Shown here one piece after another: positions 15,856 to 23,840 of a stretch of 38,473 bases of DNA. Within the stretch, counting starts at the first letter, position 1. Each line of letters begins with the position of its first letter. The position numbers and the translations under genes are program-made. This stretch comes from Bacillota bacterium (GTDB lineage: Bacteria; Bacillota; Limnochordia; Darwinibacteriales; Darwinibacteriaceae). The notes under the pieces were generated by a model. The model searched no databases. It was given only the letters and a program-made list of their open reading frames with translations, and was not told the DNA's origin. Location of the stretch: contig DURH01000034.1 of NCBI GenBank assembly GCA_012837385.1, positions 1-38,473 of the forward strand, read 5' to 3'.

Positions 15856-17070
15856 TTAACGCATAGACTCAGGCTTGTTGCCCAAGGTAACGCTGAACAT
15901 CTCCATCTGCCCGCCTCTATAGACCGTAATGAGCACTATGTCACCGGTCTGCCGCTTGCTGATTTCATCAGACACATCTTCTAGGGAGAAGATGTCCCGG
16001 TCGTCAATGCGGCGGATAACGTCCCATGGTTTGAGGCCAGCTTCTTCTGCTGGGGAGCCCTGCACTACGTCCATAACGACTACGCCTTTTTGGTCAGGCA
16101 GCCGCAGCTGGGCAGCCATGCTTTCGGTGATGTTCTGATACCAGATGCCCAGCCAGGGAACGCTCACACCGCCTGTGGTGATCAGCTCATCCAGTACCTC
16201 TTTAGCTACATTAATGGGGATGGCAAAGCCGATACCCTGGGCTTGGGCGTGGACGGCAGTGTTGATGCCGATTACTTCGCCCTTGATGTTCAGCAGGGGT
16301 CCGCCGGAGTTGCCTCGGTTAATGGCGGCGTCGGTCTGCATCAAGTTCTTGTACACATGGGGCCTTCCCGTCTCTTGGTTGTAGACTGAGATCTCCCGTC
16401 CCTTGGCACTGAGCACACCAACTGTTACTGTGTGTTCGAAGTCTTGGCCATAGGGGTTGCCGATGGCTATGGTCCATTCGCCTACCCTAGCGGCATCAGA
16501 GTCGCCCAAGGGCAGGGTGGGAAAGACATCGCTGTCTGCATTGATAATCTGCAGCACCGCTAAATCCAGGGAAGAGTCGGAACCGATAATCTCAGCTTCA
16601 TACTCCCTCTCCAAACCCGGTGCATCCACAACTACTTTGATGGTCTGCCCCTCGCCTTTATTGCCCACCACATGCTGGTTGGTGAGCACAATTCCAGACT
16701 CGTCAATGATAAATCCAGAGCCGGCGCTGGTGGGCGTTCTCTGCTGAGGACGATTGAAGAAAGGATCGCTGAACCAGAAGTCGAAGAACGATCCAAAGGG
16801 ATCCATGGACGAATAGGGTCTATAGGTCTCCACTGTCTCAGTTGGCCAGACTACTGAAATATATACTGTAGCCGGACTTGCTACTTCCGCAATGTCCGCG
16901 ATAATATAAGGGTTATCAACGAGCATGGGAAGGGCAGTGGCCTGTACAGCATCCACTGGGGGCGCTCCCTGCGCCACCAAGGTTGTGGCAGGCGACAAGT
17001 GGGTTAGTATACCACTGAGGCCCAACAGAACACCAAGGACGACCATAACACCAATGACTCTTTTTCGCAT
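15856..17070 (-). CDS. HtrA/DegP-like serine protease with PDZ domain
   Basis: 404 aa S1C protease of the cell surface, a quality-control protease for misfolded exported proteins. An N-terminal signal or anchor helix (residues 5-21) precedes the trypsin-like domain, whose catalytic triad is visible as His133 (LTNQHVVG), Asp169 (SSLDLAVLQI) and Ser255 (GNSGGPLL). One PDZ domain follows at about residues 300-395 (KGVVVMDVVQGSPAEEAGL, DVIRRIDD). The ATG at 17070 has AAAGGAGG 7 nt upstream. It is transcribed divergently from the biotin ligase gene. The paralog (HtrA, HtrB or YyxA) cannot be resolved. Confidence 0.93.
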   Translation of the reverse strand: MRKRVIGVMVVLGVLLGLSGILTHLSPATTLVAQGAPPVDAVQATALPMLVDNPYIIADIAEVASPATVYISVVWPTETVETYRPYSSMDPFGSFFDFWFSDPFFNRPQQRTPTSAGSGFIIDESGIVLTNQHVVGNKGEGQTIKVVVDAPGLEREYEAEIIGSDSSLDLAVLQIINADSDVFPTLPLGDSDAARVGEWTIAIGNPYGQDFEHTVTVGVLSAKGREISVYNQETGRPHVYKNLMQTDAAINRGNSGGPLLNIKGEVIGINTAVHAQAQGIGFAIPINVAKEVLDELITTGGVSVPWLGIWYQNITESMAAQLRLPDQKGVVVMDVVQGSPAEEAGLKPWDVIRRIDDRDIFSLEDVSDEISKRQTGDIVLITVYRGGQMEMFSVTLGNKPESMR

Positions 17071-17100
17071 AATAATCCTCCTTTTGCGTTCGCTGGTTAA

Positions 17101-17129
17101 ATTATAACCATCATAATTTGGGCTGACAA
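17101..17129 (-). promoter_or_regulatory. Sigma-A promoter of the HtrA protease gene
   Basis: On the minus strand TTGTCA (17124-17129), 17-nt spacer, TATAAT (17101-17106). The -35 box touches the Shine-Dalgarno AAGGGAG (17128-17134) of the divergent biotin ligase gene. I see no CtsR or CIRCE site here. Confidence 0.85.
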
Positions 17130-17141
17130 GGGAGTGGACCT

Positions 17142-17891
17142 GTGGGAGAGCGTGTCAACTACATCCAATGGGGGAAGGAAATAGTAAGACAGATCGAGAT
17201 CCACCACACCTTGGGCTCGACAAACGAGTTCGGAAAAACGCGCCTCAAAAGTGGGGGTATGTCAGGAACAGTGTTGTGGGCTTTGGAGCAGAAAAAAGGA
17301 AGAGGCCGCCGGGGGCGTGCCTGGGTAAGTGATCAAGGGTCACTCACTTTCAGCCTGATTTGGCGCTGTCCAAACCCTGTTCTGCCTAGTGCCTTAACCC
17401 TCACAGTTGGCTTAGGGCTGGTGCTGGAGCTGCAGCAGCTGGTGCCTGAGCTAAAGGTAAAGTGGCCCAACGATCTGTGGATCGGGGAGAAAAAGCTGGG
17501 CGGCATCCTCACAGAAACTGTGCGCCAGGCAGGACAGCTCTGGGTGATTCTCGGCGTGGGCCTCAATGTGAACAGCACGCCGCAGGCTGAGGTGAGCCCT
17601 AGAACATCCCTGCAGGAAGCCTCAGGCTGCCTGTGGCCGCGACTGGGCATTCTCCACTGTGCCTTAAAAGGGGTGGAACTAGGCTTTGAACTGGCAGATC
17701 GGGGTTGCAATCTCTCTGCTCTGTTCCGCAGGCATGGGAACTTCCTCCACCGCCCCCTGCAGGTGTTCAGGGGCCAGGAGAGCTTCGTCGCCAGGGCCAG
17801 GGATGTGCTGCCCGACGGACGCCTGCTCCTGGAGAGTGCCAGGGGACTGCAGGCCTTTCTACCAGATGAGATCCAGCTCCTTTTAAGTTGA
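17142..17891 (+). CDS. birA: Biotin--[acetyl-CoA carboxylase] ligase, monofunctional
   Basis: 249 aa. Attaches biotin to carrier-protein lysines through biotinyl-AMP. Catalytic-domain landmarks: STNEFGKTRLK, the biotin/ATP loop KKGRGRRGRAWVS (GRGRRGR), VKWPNDLWIGEKKLGGILTE with its active-site Lys, and GVGLNVN. The C-terminal small domain is present. Unlike B. subtilis and E. coli BirA there is no N-terminal helix-turn-helix, so it should be an enzyme only, not a repressor. GTG 17142 follows AAGGGAG. The last codons carry the -35 box of the selC promoter. Confidence 0.92.
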   Translation: MGERVNYIQWGKEIVRQIEIHHTLGSTNEFGKTRLKSGGMSGTVLWALEQKKGRGRRGRAWVSDQGSLTFSLIWRCPNPVLPSALTLTVGLGLVLELQQLVPELKVKWPNDLWIGEKKLGGILTETVRQAGQLWVILGVGLNVNSTPQAEVSPRTSLQEASGCLWPRLGILHCALKGVELGFELADRGCNLSALFRRHGNFLHRPLQVFRGQESFVARARDVLPDGRLLLESARGLQAFLPDEIQLLLS

Positions 17892-17915
17892 AAACCGCCT
17901 AGGATATGGTAGAAT
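17888..17915 (+). promoter_or_regulatory. Sigma-A promoter of selC
   Basis: TTGAAA (17888-17893), 16-nt spacer, TAGAAT (17910-17915); transcription would start 7 nt later, at the first base of the tRNA. The TGA stop of birA (17889-17891) lies inside the -35 hexamer. Confidence 0.75.
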
Positions 17916-17921
17916 AGACGT

Positions 17922-18021
17922 GGGAGAATCTGAGTTCCTGGTGGGCTCCGCAGGCTTCAAACCTGTCAGGGGGGTAACAAGGGTTATCCTCGGTGGGTTC
18001 GATTCCCATATTCTCCCGCCA
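17922..18021 (+). tRNA. selC: tRNA-Sec (UCA), selenocysteine tRNA
   Basis: 100 nt with the features that set tRNA-Sec apart: an 8-bp acceptor (GGGAGAAT/ATTCTCCC) plus 5-bp T-stem, a 6-bp D-stem (GAGTTC/GGGCTC with two wobbles), anticodon loop CTTCAAA carrying TCA, and a long variable arm with a 7-bp stem (GGGTAAC/GTTATCC). Discriminator G and encoded CCA. Its neighbours are selB and selA on the opposite strand, which confirms the call. Confidence 0.97.
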
Positions 18022-18029
18022 TCGATTAG

Positions 18030-19907
18030 TTAGGGACGTCTGCCTAGAGTGCGGACGTCTCCTTTTCTTTTGGTGATTCCTTGGGCGTCGAAGTATTCCA
18101 AGAAGGCTAGGGCGAATTTGCGGCTGGTGCCCAGGCGGTCGCGAAACACCCCCAGCTCGAAGCCGTTTTGAAACACTTCCTCTTCGAACAGCATGGAGAT
18201 CAGCTGCTGCACAATTTCTGGAGTGGTCCAGTGTTCGTTGGCCAGCGCCACTAGGAGGCCTAAGTGGGCTGCTGCATAGATCAGTTCCTTGGAATAGCCC
18301 AGTTCTTGCAGCCCGCTTAAGGTAGGGGGTTCATAGGGCTTTTCGGCAATGAGGCTGCGCATGGCAGTCAGCTCCTTCTCTTCCTGCGGGGAAAGAACGA
18401 GCTGATGCTGGCTGCTGCTGATAGACCCCTTGACCTCCTGCAGTGAAGGAGTCTCCCTCAAGATCTGGTCAAAGAGCCGGGCAGGCAGCCCCGTGGCGGC
18501 ACGCAGCGTTTCTTTGCTGGGCCCCGGGCTTAAGGGATTGGCTGTATGATACTCTTCCACAGTGGACACTAGATAGGCCTGCACCTTGCCAAACTGCTGC
18601 GGTGCCATGACAAACTCCCCAAATACATGGAGTTGGGGGTGAACGTTGAAGCCCTGCTGTTTGAACTGCTGGATAGGCCAGAAGGTGCGGTCAGCTGCCT
18701 TGAGTAGGCTGTATTCCAAGGAATCAGCAGCATACTTGGCTTTGAGAGTGTCAAGATTCAGGTAATCTACTGGTTTCTCAAAGGGGAAGAGGCGGCGCAA
18801 ACGGTCTGGACCCACTAAGCGCAGGTTGTGCCCCCTGACGGGAATTCCCTCTTCGATATACACTCCGCCTCCCATGTTTTCCTGGAGTTCGCTGTGGCGT
18901 AGGATGAAGCGATCCTGGAAGCTGAAATGAGCCGGAGACTCCAGCTCCAACTGTACAAAACCTTCAGTGCCCGGATTCAGCTCGTCGCGACCGAGAACCC
19001 TCACCTTGGCAAGTGTTTCCAGGGTGCCCACGTGGAGTTTAACCTGCTGCCCTGTGGCTAGGGCTGCCGGCGCCAAGGGCAGAACGCGCACGAAGGAGTT
19101 GATTAAGGAGAAATGGGGACGTCTATGGGGCAGGCATAGATACATACCCCTGGACAGTTCAGTTTTCTGCAGGCCCGTGAGATTGACAGCCAGTCGGGAA
19201 TGGGGTACGCCCTTTTCCACCGCTTGAGTGTGGGTTTGGAGGCCGCGGATGCGCGCCGATAGGTTCTCCGGCTCCACCACCACATCCATACCAACCTCTA
19301 GGCAGCCGCCCACGAGCGTTCCTGTCACCACTGTGCCTGCTCCTTTTATGGTAAACACGCGATCTATCCACAGCAGGGGGTTATCGCCCTCTTCATCCCG
19401 TTCCAGGGTGTCCAAAAGGTCATTAAGGGCTGCCTTGAGTACGTCCACGTTGAATCCCGAGACTGCCGACACGGGGATAATAGGAAAACCCTGGAGGGAT
19501 GTACCAGCCAGCCGCTCCTCCACATCGGCCTGCACCAGTTCCAGCCACTCAGGATCCACTAGGTCCGCTTTGGTGAGGGCTACTACCCCTTTGTCTATTC
19601 CGTAGAGGTGGAGAATATCCACATGCTCCTGGGTTTGAGGCATCCAGCCGTCATCGGCGGCAATCACCAAGAGCACAAAGTCGACCAGTCCCACTCCAGC
19701 CAGCATGTTCTTGACCAAGCGGTGGTGACCAGGGACATCTACAACGCCCACGCTGCCCCGGGGCAGATCAAACCAGGCAAACCCCAAGTCTACTGTCATC
19801 CCCCGAGCTTGCTCCTCCTGGAGGCGGTCAGGGTTGATCCCAGTCAGGGCTGTAACCAGCGTGCTTTTCCCATGATCAATATGACCTGCCGTACCCATTA
19901 TGAACAT
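18030..19907 (-). CDS. selB: Selenocysteine-specific translation elongation factor SelB
   Basis: 625 aa. GTPase that brings Sec-tRNA(Sec) to UGA codons by binding the SECIS hairpin in the mRNA. Residues 1-170 are the G domain: GHIDHGKST (P-loop), DVPGHHR and TKAD. EF-Tu-like domains 2 and 3 follow. The C-terminal 250 residues are the winged-helix repeats that bind SECIS, ending GLRK-type RDRLGTSRKFALAFLEYFD. The ATG at 19907 sits inside the end of selA (10-nt overlap) with GGGGG upstream. The last codons form, on the other strand, the selC terminator. No selD or recognisable selenoprotein is in the window. Confidence 0.97.
   Translation of the reverse strand: MFIMGTAGHIDHGKSTLVTALTGINPDRLQEEQARGMTVDLGFAWFDLPRGSVGVVDVPGHHRLVKNMLAGVGLVDFVLLVIAADDGWMPQTQEHVDILHLYGIDKGVVALTKADLVDPEWLELVQADVEERLAGTSLQGFPIIPVSAVSGFNVDVLKAALNDLLDTLERDEEGDNPLLWIDRVFTIKGAGTVVTGTLVGGCLEVGMDVVVEPENLSARIRGLQTHTQAVEKGVPHSRLAVNLTGLQKTELSRGMYLCLPHRRPHFSLINSFVRVLPLAPAALATGQQVKLHVGTLETLAKVRVLGRDELNPGTEGFVQLELESPAHFSFQDRFILRHSELQENMGGGVYIEEGIPVRGHNLRLVGPDRLRRLFPFEKPVDYLNLDTLKAKYAADSLEYSLLKAADRTFWPIQQFKQQGFNVHPQLHVFGEFVMAPQQFGKVQAYLVSTVEEYHTANPLSPGPSKETLRAATGLPARLFDQILRETPSLQEVKGSISSSQHQLVLSPQEEKELTAMRSLIAEKPYEPPTLSGLQELGYSKELIYAAAHLGLLVALANEHWTTPEIVQQLISMLFEEEVFQNGFELGVFRDRLGTSRKFALAFLEYFDAQGITKRKGDVRTLGRRP
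18033..18071 (+). terminator. Terminator of selC embedded in the selB 3' end
   Basis: Stem 18033-18043 with 18051-18061 (core GACGTC/GACGTC, two G-T wobbles), 7-nt loop CTAGAGT, then CCTTTTCTTTT. It lies 12 nt after the selC CCA and entirely inside the antisense selB coding region. Confidence 0.75.
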
Positions 19908-21262
19908 GCCTTTACCCCCTTGCGCAGAAACTCTGCCACCGCTGCATCTTGGGAGGGGAGCACTGTCCTGGGATCCAAAAGGACGCGGTCCTGAGCAATT
20001 CTAGCCAGCACAGGAGGTTGATTGCGGCGCAGAACTGCCAACAGTTCCTGCGAGGATAGGACGGGGCTGGACAGGGCTAAAGACCAAGAAGGGATGGTTT
20101 CGCCAGGAAGCGATCCTCCGCCCATGGTGGATGCGCAGGGAATAACCTCACCTTGCAGCCCCGGCCCTAGATCATGGAGCCAGGCCTCAGCCCGCTCTTT
20201 AACTGCTTCCGGGGGCAGGCTGGCCAAGGACCACAGGGGAAGCTGTTTGTATTCCTTATTTAGATACAGCTCCAAAACTGCTTCTAAGGCTAGGAGGGAA
20301 AGCTTATCGATGCGCAGGGCCCTGAGCAGAGGGTCTTTTTTGATCACAGCGAGAAGCTCCCTGCGGCCGTTGATAATGCCAGCTTGGGGGCCTCCTAGGA
20401 GTTTGTCACCGCTGTAGGTTACCACGTGGCTGTGCCTGAGTGCGGTGGTGACCAAGGGTTCTGGAAAGGGCGCGAAGGCGCCACTCCCTAAATCTTCAAT
20501 TAAGTACAGCCCATGTTCCTGCGCCAGCTGGGCTAACTCTTCCCTGGGCACAGTCTCTGTAAAACCTAAGATAGTATAATTGCTGGGATGCACCAAGAGA
20601 ATGGCTTTCGTCTCAGGGGTAATGGCTTGGGCATAGTCGCTGAGGCGCGTGCGGTTGGTGGTTCCCACCTCTTTCAGTCGACAGCCGCTGGCCGCCATAA
20701 CGTCAGGGACGCGGAAGCCTCCTCCAATTTCCACTAACTGGCCCCGGGATACTATTACTTCGCCTCCTGCGGTGAGTGCCTTGAGAACCAAGAGCACAGC
20801 CCCCGCGTTGTTGTTCACCACAACCGTGTCCAGCGTTCCAGCTTCGTCACCCAAAAGGAGGTTGAACAGCCCAGCCACTCCTGCATAGCGGCTGCCCCGC
20901 TCCCCACTGGCCAGGTCCAATTCCAGATTGAAATAGCCCTCGCCCAAAGCCTGCAGCCGTTCCAAGGCGCAGCGGGGCAGGGGGGCTCGTCCCACATTGG
21001 TATGGATCAAAACCCCTGTGGCGTTAATTACAGGCTGAAATCTGCGCAATTTGCAGTGTCTAAGCTCCTGGGTCACACGGGCGGTTATCGCTTCCTCTGC
21101 GAGGTTCTCTTCGTTGTGAGCAATCTCCCTGCGGATCTTCTCCAGCTCCTGCCTGATCACTGCTGTGACTTCCAGGCGGGACAGACCTGCAGCGGCCTGC
21201 TTGATCCCTGGATCTGCAAGGAGTCTGTCAACGGCCGGTATCTTCCGGAATAGGTTGTGCAT
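19898..21262 (-). CDS. selA: L-seryl-tRNA(Sec) selenium transferase SelA
   Basis: 454 aa PLP enzyme that converts seryl-tRNA(Sec) to selenocysteyl-tRNA(Sec) with selenophosphate. The N-terminal tRNA-binding segment (FRKIPAVDRLL) and the PLP-binding domain are intact. The Schiff-base Lys is in TYSGDKLLGGPQAG (Lys287); GYFNLELDLASGERGSR and NNNAGAVLLVL are family blocks. It overlaps selB by 10 nt and is preceded by a 50-aa ORF and spmB on the same strand. Full length and intact. Confidence 0.97.
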   Translation of the reverse strand: MHNLFRKIPAVDRLLADPGIKQAAAGLSRLEVTAVIRQELEKIRREIAHNEENLAEEAITARVTQELRHCKLRRFQPVINATGVLIHTNVGRAPLPRCALERLQALGEGYFNLELDLASGERGSRYAGVAGLFNLLLGDEAGTLDTVVVNNNAGAVLLVLKALTAGGEVIVSRGQLVEIGGGFRVPDVMAASGCRLKEVGTTNRTRLSDYAQAITPETKAILLVHPSNYTILGFTETVPREELAQLAQEHGLYLIEDLGSGAFAPFPEPLVTTALRHSHVVTYSGDKLLGGPQAGIINGRRELLAVIKKDPLLRALRIDKLSLLALEAVLELYLNKEYKQLPLWSLASLPPEAVKERAEAWLHDLGPGLQGEVIPCASTMGGGSLPGETIPSWSLALSSPVLSSQELLAVLRRNQPPVLARIAQDRVLLDPRTVLPSQDAAVAEFLRKGVKACS

Positions 21263-21324
21263 CTGGCTCTCTCCCTTGTCGTCTGCTTAGATCATGTATA
21301 CGACAAAGGCCTAGGCAACCCTCT

Positions 21325-21477
21325 TCAAGTGCCAGAATCTGCCTCTTTGGCGTAGGCCTGCTGCAGGATCGCCAGGCCCCGCCGGCGGGCTTCAGGGCTG
21401 AGCCCTTTCTGCTCGCTGATGGTCTTCATGGCTGCCGCGATCATCTCCGTCTTTTCCTTCTTGCTCAGTTTGCTCAC
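21325..21477 (-). CDS. Small hypothetical protein (50 aa) between spmB and selA
   Basis: GTG start at 21477 with AGGAGGG 7 nt upstream, an excellent ribosome-binding site, and a TGA stop at 21325. The product begins MSKLSKKEKTEMIAAAM and ends KEADSGT; it is charged and probably all-helical (about 14 basic and acidic residues in the first 30, no Cys, no hydrophobic helix). It lies 62 nt upstream of selA and 54 nt after spmB in the same direction, so it is probably part of that operon. I do not recognise the family. Below the usual size cut-off, so easily missed. Confidence 0.6.
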   Translation of the reverse strand: MSKLSKKEKTEMIAAAMKTISEQKGLSPEARRRGLAILQQAYAKEADSGT

Positions 21478-21531
21478 TACTGGTCCCTCCTTGGGCGTAA
21501 TTGCTTAATAGTATGTCCAAGAGAACCCAGA

Positions 21532-22065
21532 TTATGCAAAAAAGCGCAGTACTACATAAAGCGAAACCAGAGCCGCGGCTAGGTCAGTGAGGAGTGCCGT
21601 GGCTAAGGTATGCCGGGTGCGCCTGAGGCCCACCGAGCCGGCATAAACAGTAAGCACATAGAGGCTGGTTTCCGTACTGCCCATGATTACCGCCGCCAGA
21701 CGTCCGACCAGGGAATCAGGGCCATAGCTTTCAAAAACTTGGGCCAGCAGCGCCAGCGACCCTGAGCCGGAGATGGGGCGAACCAGCACTAAGGGCAGAA
21801 CCTCAGGGGGGAAACCGATCTTCCCAGTCAAAGGCGCCAACAGGCGAATGAGGTGCTGCAGTGCCCCGGTATGCTGAAAAACCTGAATGGCTACCAGCAT
21901 GCCCACTAAGTAGGGGAGCAGGCGCACCGCGGTCTGCCAACCGTCCTTGGCTCCCTCCACAAAGCGTTCGTAAATGGGCACCTTATTGCTCAACCCCCAG
22001 GCGGTGATACCCAACAGCATCAGGGGTATGGCCCAGCGCGATAGGGCATGGATAGCCAGGGTCAT
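21532..22065 (-). CDS. spmB: Spore maturation protein SpmB
   Basis: 177 aa from the ATG at 22065; the longer frame to 22260 is antisense noise in spmA. A multi-helix membrane protein with the nucleoside-recognition (Gate) fold: helix IPLMLLGITAWGL, a loop with YERFVEGAKDGWQTAVRLLPYLVG here spanning about residues 30-53, and the conserved VRPISGSGSLALLAQVF and IMGSTETSLYVL. In Bacillus SpmA and SpmB are needed for spore-core dehydration and heat resistance. Start and stop codons of spmA and spmB overlap by 4 nt, so they are coupled. Confidence 0.93.
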   Translation of the reverse strand: MTLAIHALSRWAIPLMLLGITAWGLSNKVPIYERFVEGAKDGWQTAVRLLPYLVGMLVAIQVFQHTGALQHLIRLLAPLTGKIGFPPEVLPLVLVRPISGSGSLALLAQVFESYGPDSLVGRLAAVIMGSTETSLYVLTVYAGSVGLRRTRHTLATALLTDLAAALVSLYVVLRFFA

Positions 22066-22655
22066 GGTAGGCGCCTCCTGTGGGTCAGCCTTCTCAGCAG
22101 CGAATCTAAAACAATGGTGATCACTGTGGAGCAGCAGGTAGCAGCGGCGATAGGCCCAATGATGTCCGTGGGGTTCAGAGAACCGTGGGTGAGACGTAGG
22201 GCGATAATGGTAGTGGGGATTACGGTGAGGCTGGAGGAGGTGACCGCCATGAACGTGCACATGGCATCAGAGGCAGTCTCTTTGTCCCGGTTCAGCTCTT
22301 GGAGCTGGCCCATGGCCTTCAAACCCAAGGGGGTGCAGGCATTGCCCAAACCCAAGAGGTTGGCGCTCATGGCTACCAAAAGCGAACCCATGGCGGGATG
22401 GTCTGGGGGAACCTCAGGATAGAGGCGGCGTGCTAGGGGGCCCATCAGCCGTGCTAAGGCCCGCATTAATCCTGCGTCCTGGGCAATCTGCATCACTCCC
22501 GACCAAAAGGAAACAACGCCAATGAGTCCTGCTGCCACCAAGACAGCTTGTTCACTGCCTTTCAGCACCCCCTCGGTAACGAGGTGGATTTCGCCTTTGC
22601 TGGCTGCGGTAATCACTCCTGCCAAAATCATAAAGAACCAGATGTAGTTGATCAT
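22062..22655 (-). CDS. spmA: Spore maturation protein SpmA
   Basis: 197 aa from the ATG at 22655, with GGGGAGGGG 4-5 nt upstream; the ATG at 22673 lies before this site. Helical membrane protein with a Gate-type domain: N-terminal helix INYIWFFMILAGVITAA, then GLIGVVSFWSGVMQIAQDAGL, LLGLGNACTPLGLKAMGQL and MAVTSSSLTVIPTTIIAL. It works with SpmB in spore dehydration. First gene of the minus-strand run spmA-spmB-small ORF-selA-selB. No convincing promoter was found in 22656-22780. Confidence 0.94.
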   Translation of the reverse strand: MINYIWFFMILAGVITAASKGEIHLVTEGVLKGSEQAVLVAAGLIGVVSFWSGVMQIAQDAGLMRALARLMGPLARRLYPEVPPDHPAMGSLLVAMSANLLGLGNACTPLGLKAMGQLQELNRDKETASDAMCTFMAVTSSSLTVIPTTIIALRLTHGSLNPTDIIGPIAAATCCSTVITIVLDSLLRRLTHRRRLP

Positions 22656-22782
22656 GCTACCCCTCCCCAACATCCATATGCGTAAATGGGAGAAAATACG
22701 AGCAATGGCAAAGCTTCGCAGCGCCTTTTTCGGTGCAGGGCCCGCAGGCCTTTTTGACGTTTCCTGACCAATATCTTAGGAC

Positions 22783-22813
22783 TTGCATACCGCCTTTAGG
22801 TGTGTGCTATAAT
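22783..22813 (+). promoter_or_regulatory. Promoter of the ctsR operon
   Basis: Extended -10 TGCTATAAT, with TATAAT at 22808-22813, and a -35-like TTGCAT (22783-22788) at the long spacing of 19 nt. A second weaker pair (TTGACG at 22754-22759, TAGGAC at 22777-22782) is also present. Confidence 0.65.
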
Positions 22814-22821
22814 ACAGTTAA

Positions 22822-22838
22822 GGTCAGTAATAGTCAAA
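22822..22838 (+). promoter_or_regulatory. CtsR operator
   Basis: Heptad direct repeat GGTCAGT-AAT-AGTCAAA just downstream of the -10 box, matching the known CtsR site (two copies of A/G-GTCAAA separated by 3 nt). The second heptad is perfect, the first has 5 of 7. It predicts self-repression of ctsR and heat induction of mcsA, mcsB and clpC. Confidence 0.85.
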
Positions 22839-22853
22839 GAAAGTTGGTGAGCA

Positions 22854-23318
22854 ATGGGTACGCTGGCAGATCATATTGAAGCACATATCAAAAAAATGCT
22901 GAAAAGCAGCGGAGATAACAGCGTTGAGTTAAGCCGCGCACAGCTGGCCAACGACTTTTCCTGCGTTCCTTCGCAGATCAACTATGTTTTGGCTACCCGT
23001 TTTACCCTAGAGCGGGGTTATATCGTGGAAAGCCGCCGCGGGGGCGGCGGATACATCCGCGTTGTCCATGTACAAGTAGAAGATGATCTCACCCATGCTG
23101 TGAACCTGTTGAGGAGCATCGGCTCCCAGCTGTCGGAAAGGCAGTTGGAGAACATCCTGGCCAGGCTCAAGGATATAGGTGTTATTTCCCCAAGGGAATG
23201 CAGGCTGGTGCGGGGCATTGTGCAGCAGGAAGTGGGTACCATCAATCAAGGAAAAGATGTCCTCAGAGCTAGCCTCCTGCGGGCCCTGTTGTTTTACATC
23301 ATTGAGTCTGAGTCTTAA
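22854..23318 (+). CDS. ctsR: Transcriptional repressor CtsR
   Basis: 154 aa heat-shock repressor of class III genes (clp and mcs), inactivated by heat and by McsB. N-terminal winged helix-turn-helix (about residues 1-70) with the family fingerprint RRGGGGYIRV in the wing (residues 61-70), which inserts in the minor groove and acts as the heat sensor. C-terminal dimerisation helices begin near residue 80. ATG 22854. Its operator is visible 16 nt upstream of the start codon. First gene of ctsR-mcsA-mcsB-clpC. Confidence 0.96.
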   Translation: MGTLADHIEAHIKKMLKSSGDNSVELSRAQLANDFSCVPSQINYVLATRFTLERGYIVESRRGGGGYIRVVHVQVEDDLTHAVNLLRSIGSQLSERQLENILARLKDIGVISPRECRLVRGIVQQEVGTINQGKDVLRASLLRALLFYIIESES

Positions 23319-23330
23319 GGAGTGGTGAGC

Positions 23331-23840
23331 ATGCTGTGCGATAAATGCGGGAAGCAGGAAGCCACAGTGAAATTCGTGCAGATTGAGAACAATAAAAAGA
23401 CGGAACTGCACCTGTGCCGAGATTGTGCCCATGGCTATCCTGGCTTTTCTACAGGATTTGATCTTCAGCACCTCTTGTCCAGCCTTTTCCAATCGGTGGG
23501 CTTGGGGCAGGCTGTGGCCCCCACTGTAACCATGAAGACGTGCCCTACCTGCGGCAGGAGTATCGCGGACATTCAAAAGACGGGCAGGCTGGGCTGCGGC
23601 AGCTGTTACGAGGCTTTTCGGGAAGAGCTTAACCCAGTGCTGCGCAGACTGCACGGGTCAGGGAACCACACAGGAAAAGTCCCGGCCAGGGCCTTTCCCA
23701 AGGTGCGTACGGCCCGCCAGATGGAGGAATTGCGCAGGCGTTTAGAGGAATGTGTGCGCCTGGAGAAATACGAAGAAGCAGCCAAGTACCGCGATGAACT
23801 GCGGCTGTTGGAAAAGCAGCTGGCTGGAGGTGAAGCCTGA
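23331..23840 (+). CDS. mcsA: McsA, zinc-binding activator of the McsB arginine kinase
   Basis: 169 aa from the ATG at 23331, 8 nt after AAGGAG; two GTG codons before it are too close to that site. Four Cys pairs (CDKC, CRDC, CPTC, CGSC) form zinc fingers, and a C-terminal UVR motif (ECVRLEKYEEAAKYRDELR) matches the one in UvrB/UvrC and ClpC. McsA stimulates McsB and helps control CtsR. Its stop overlaps the mcsB start by 1 nt (TGATG). Confidence 0.95.
   Translation: MLCDKCGKQEATVKFVQIENNKKTELHLCRDCAHGYPGFSTGFDLQHLLSSLFQSVGLGQAVAPTVTMKTCPTCGRSIADIQKTGRLGCGSCYEAFREELNPVLRRLHGSGNHTGKVPARAFPKVRTARQMEELRRRLEECVRLEKYEEAAKYRDELRLLEKQLAGGEA

Noticed and set aside
22066-22260. His-rich N-terminal extension of spmB (frame open to 22260)
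   Set aside because: It is a shadow frame within spmA; SpmB homology begins at the ATG at 22065.
17922-22655. A selenoprotein gene with in-frame UGA in the window
   Set aside because: I looked for frames broken by TGA with homology on both sides and saw none; all CDS here end at stops that match normal family ends.
22656-22760. Possible sigma-E type promoter for spmA on the minus strand
   Set aside because: A CATATGGA-like -10 and GTATTTT-like -35 are 12 nt apart, too close and too degenerate to claim.
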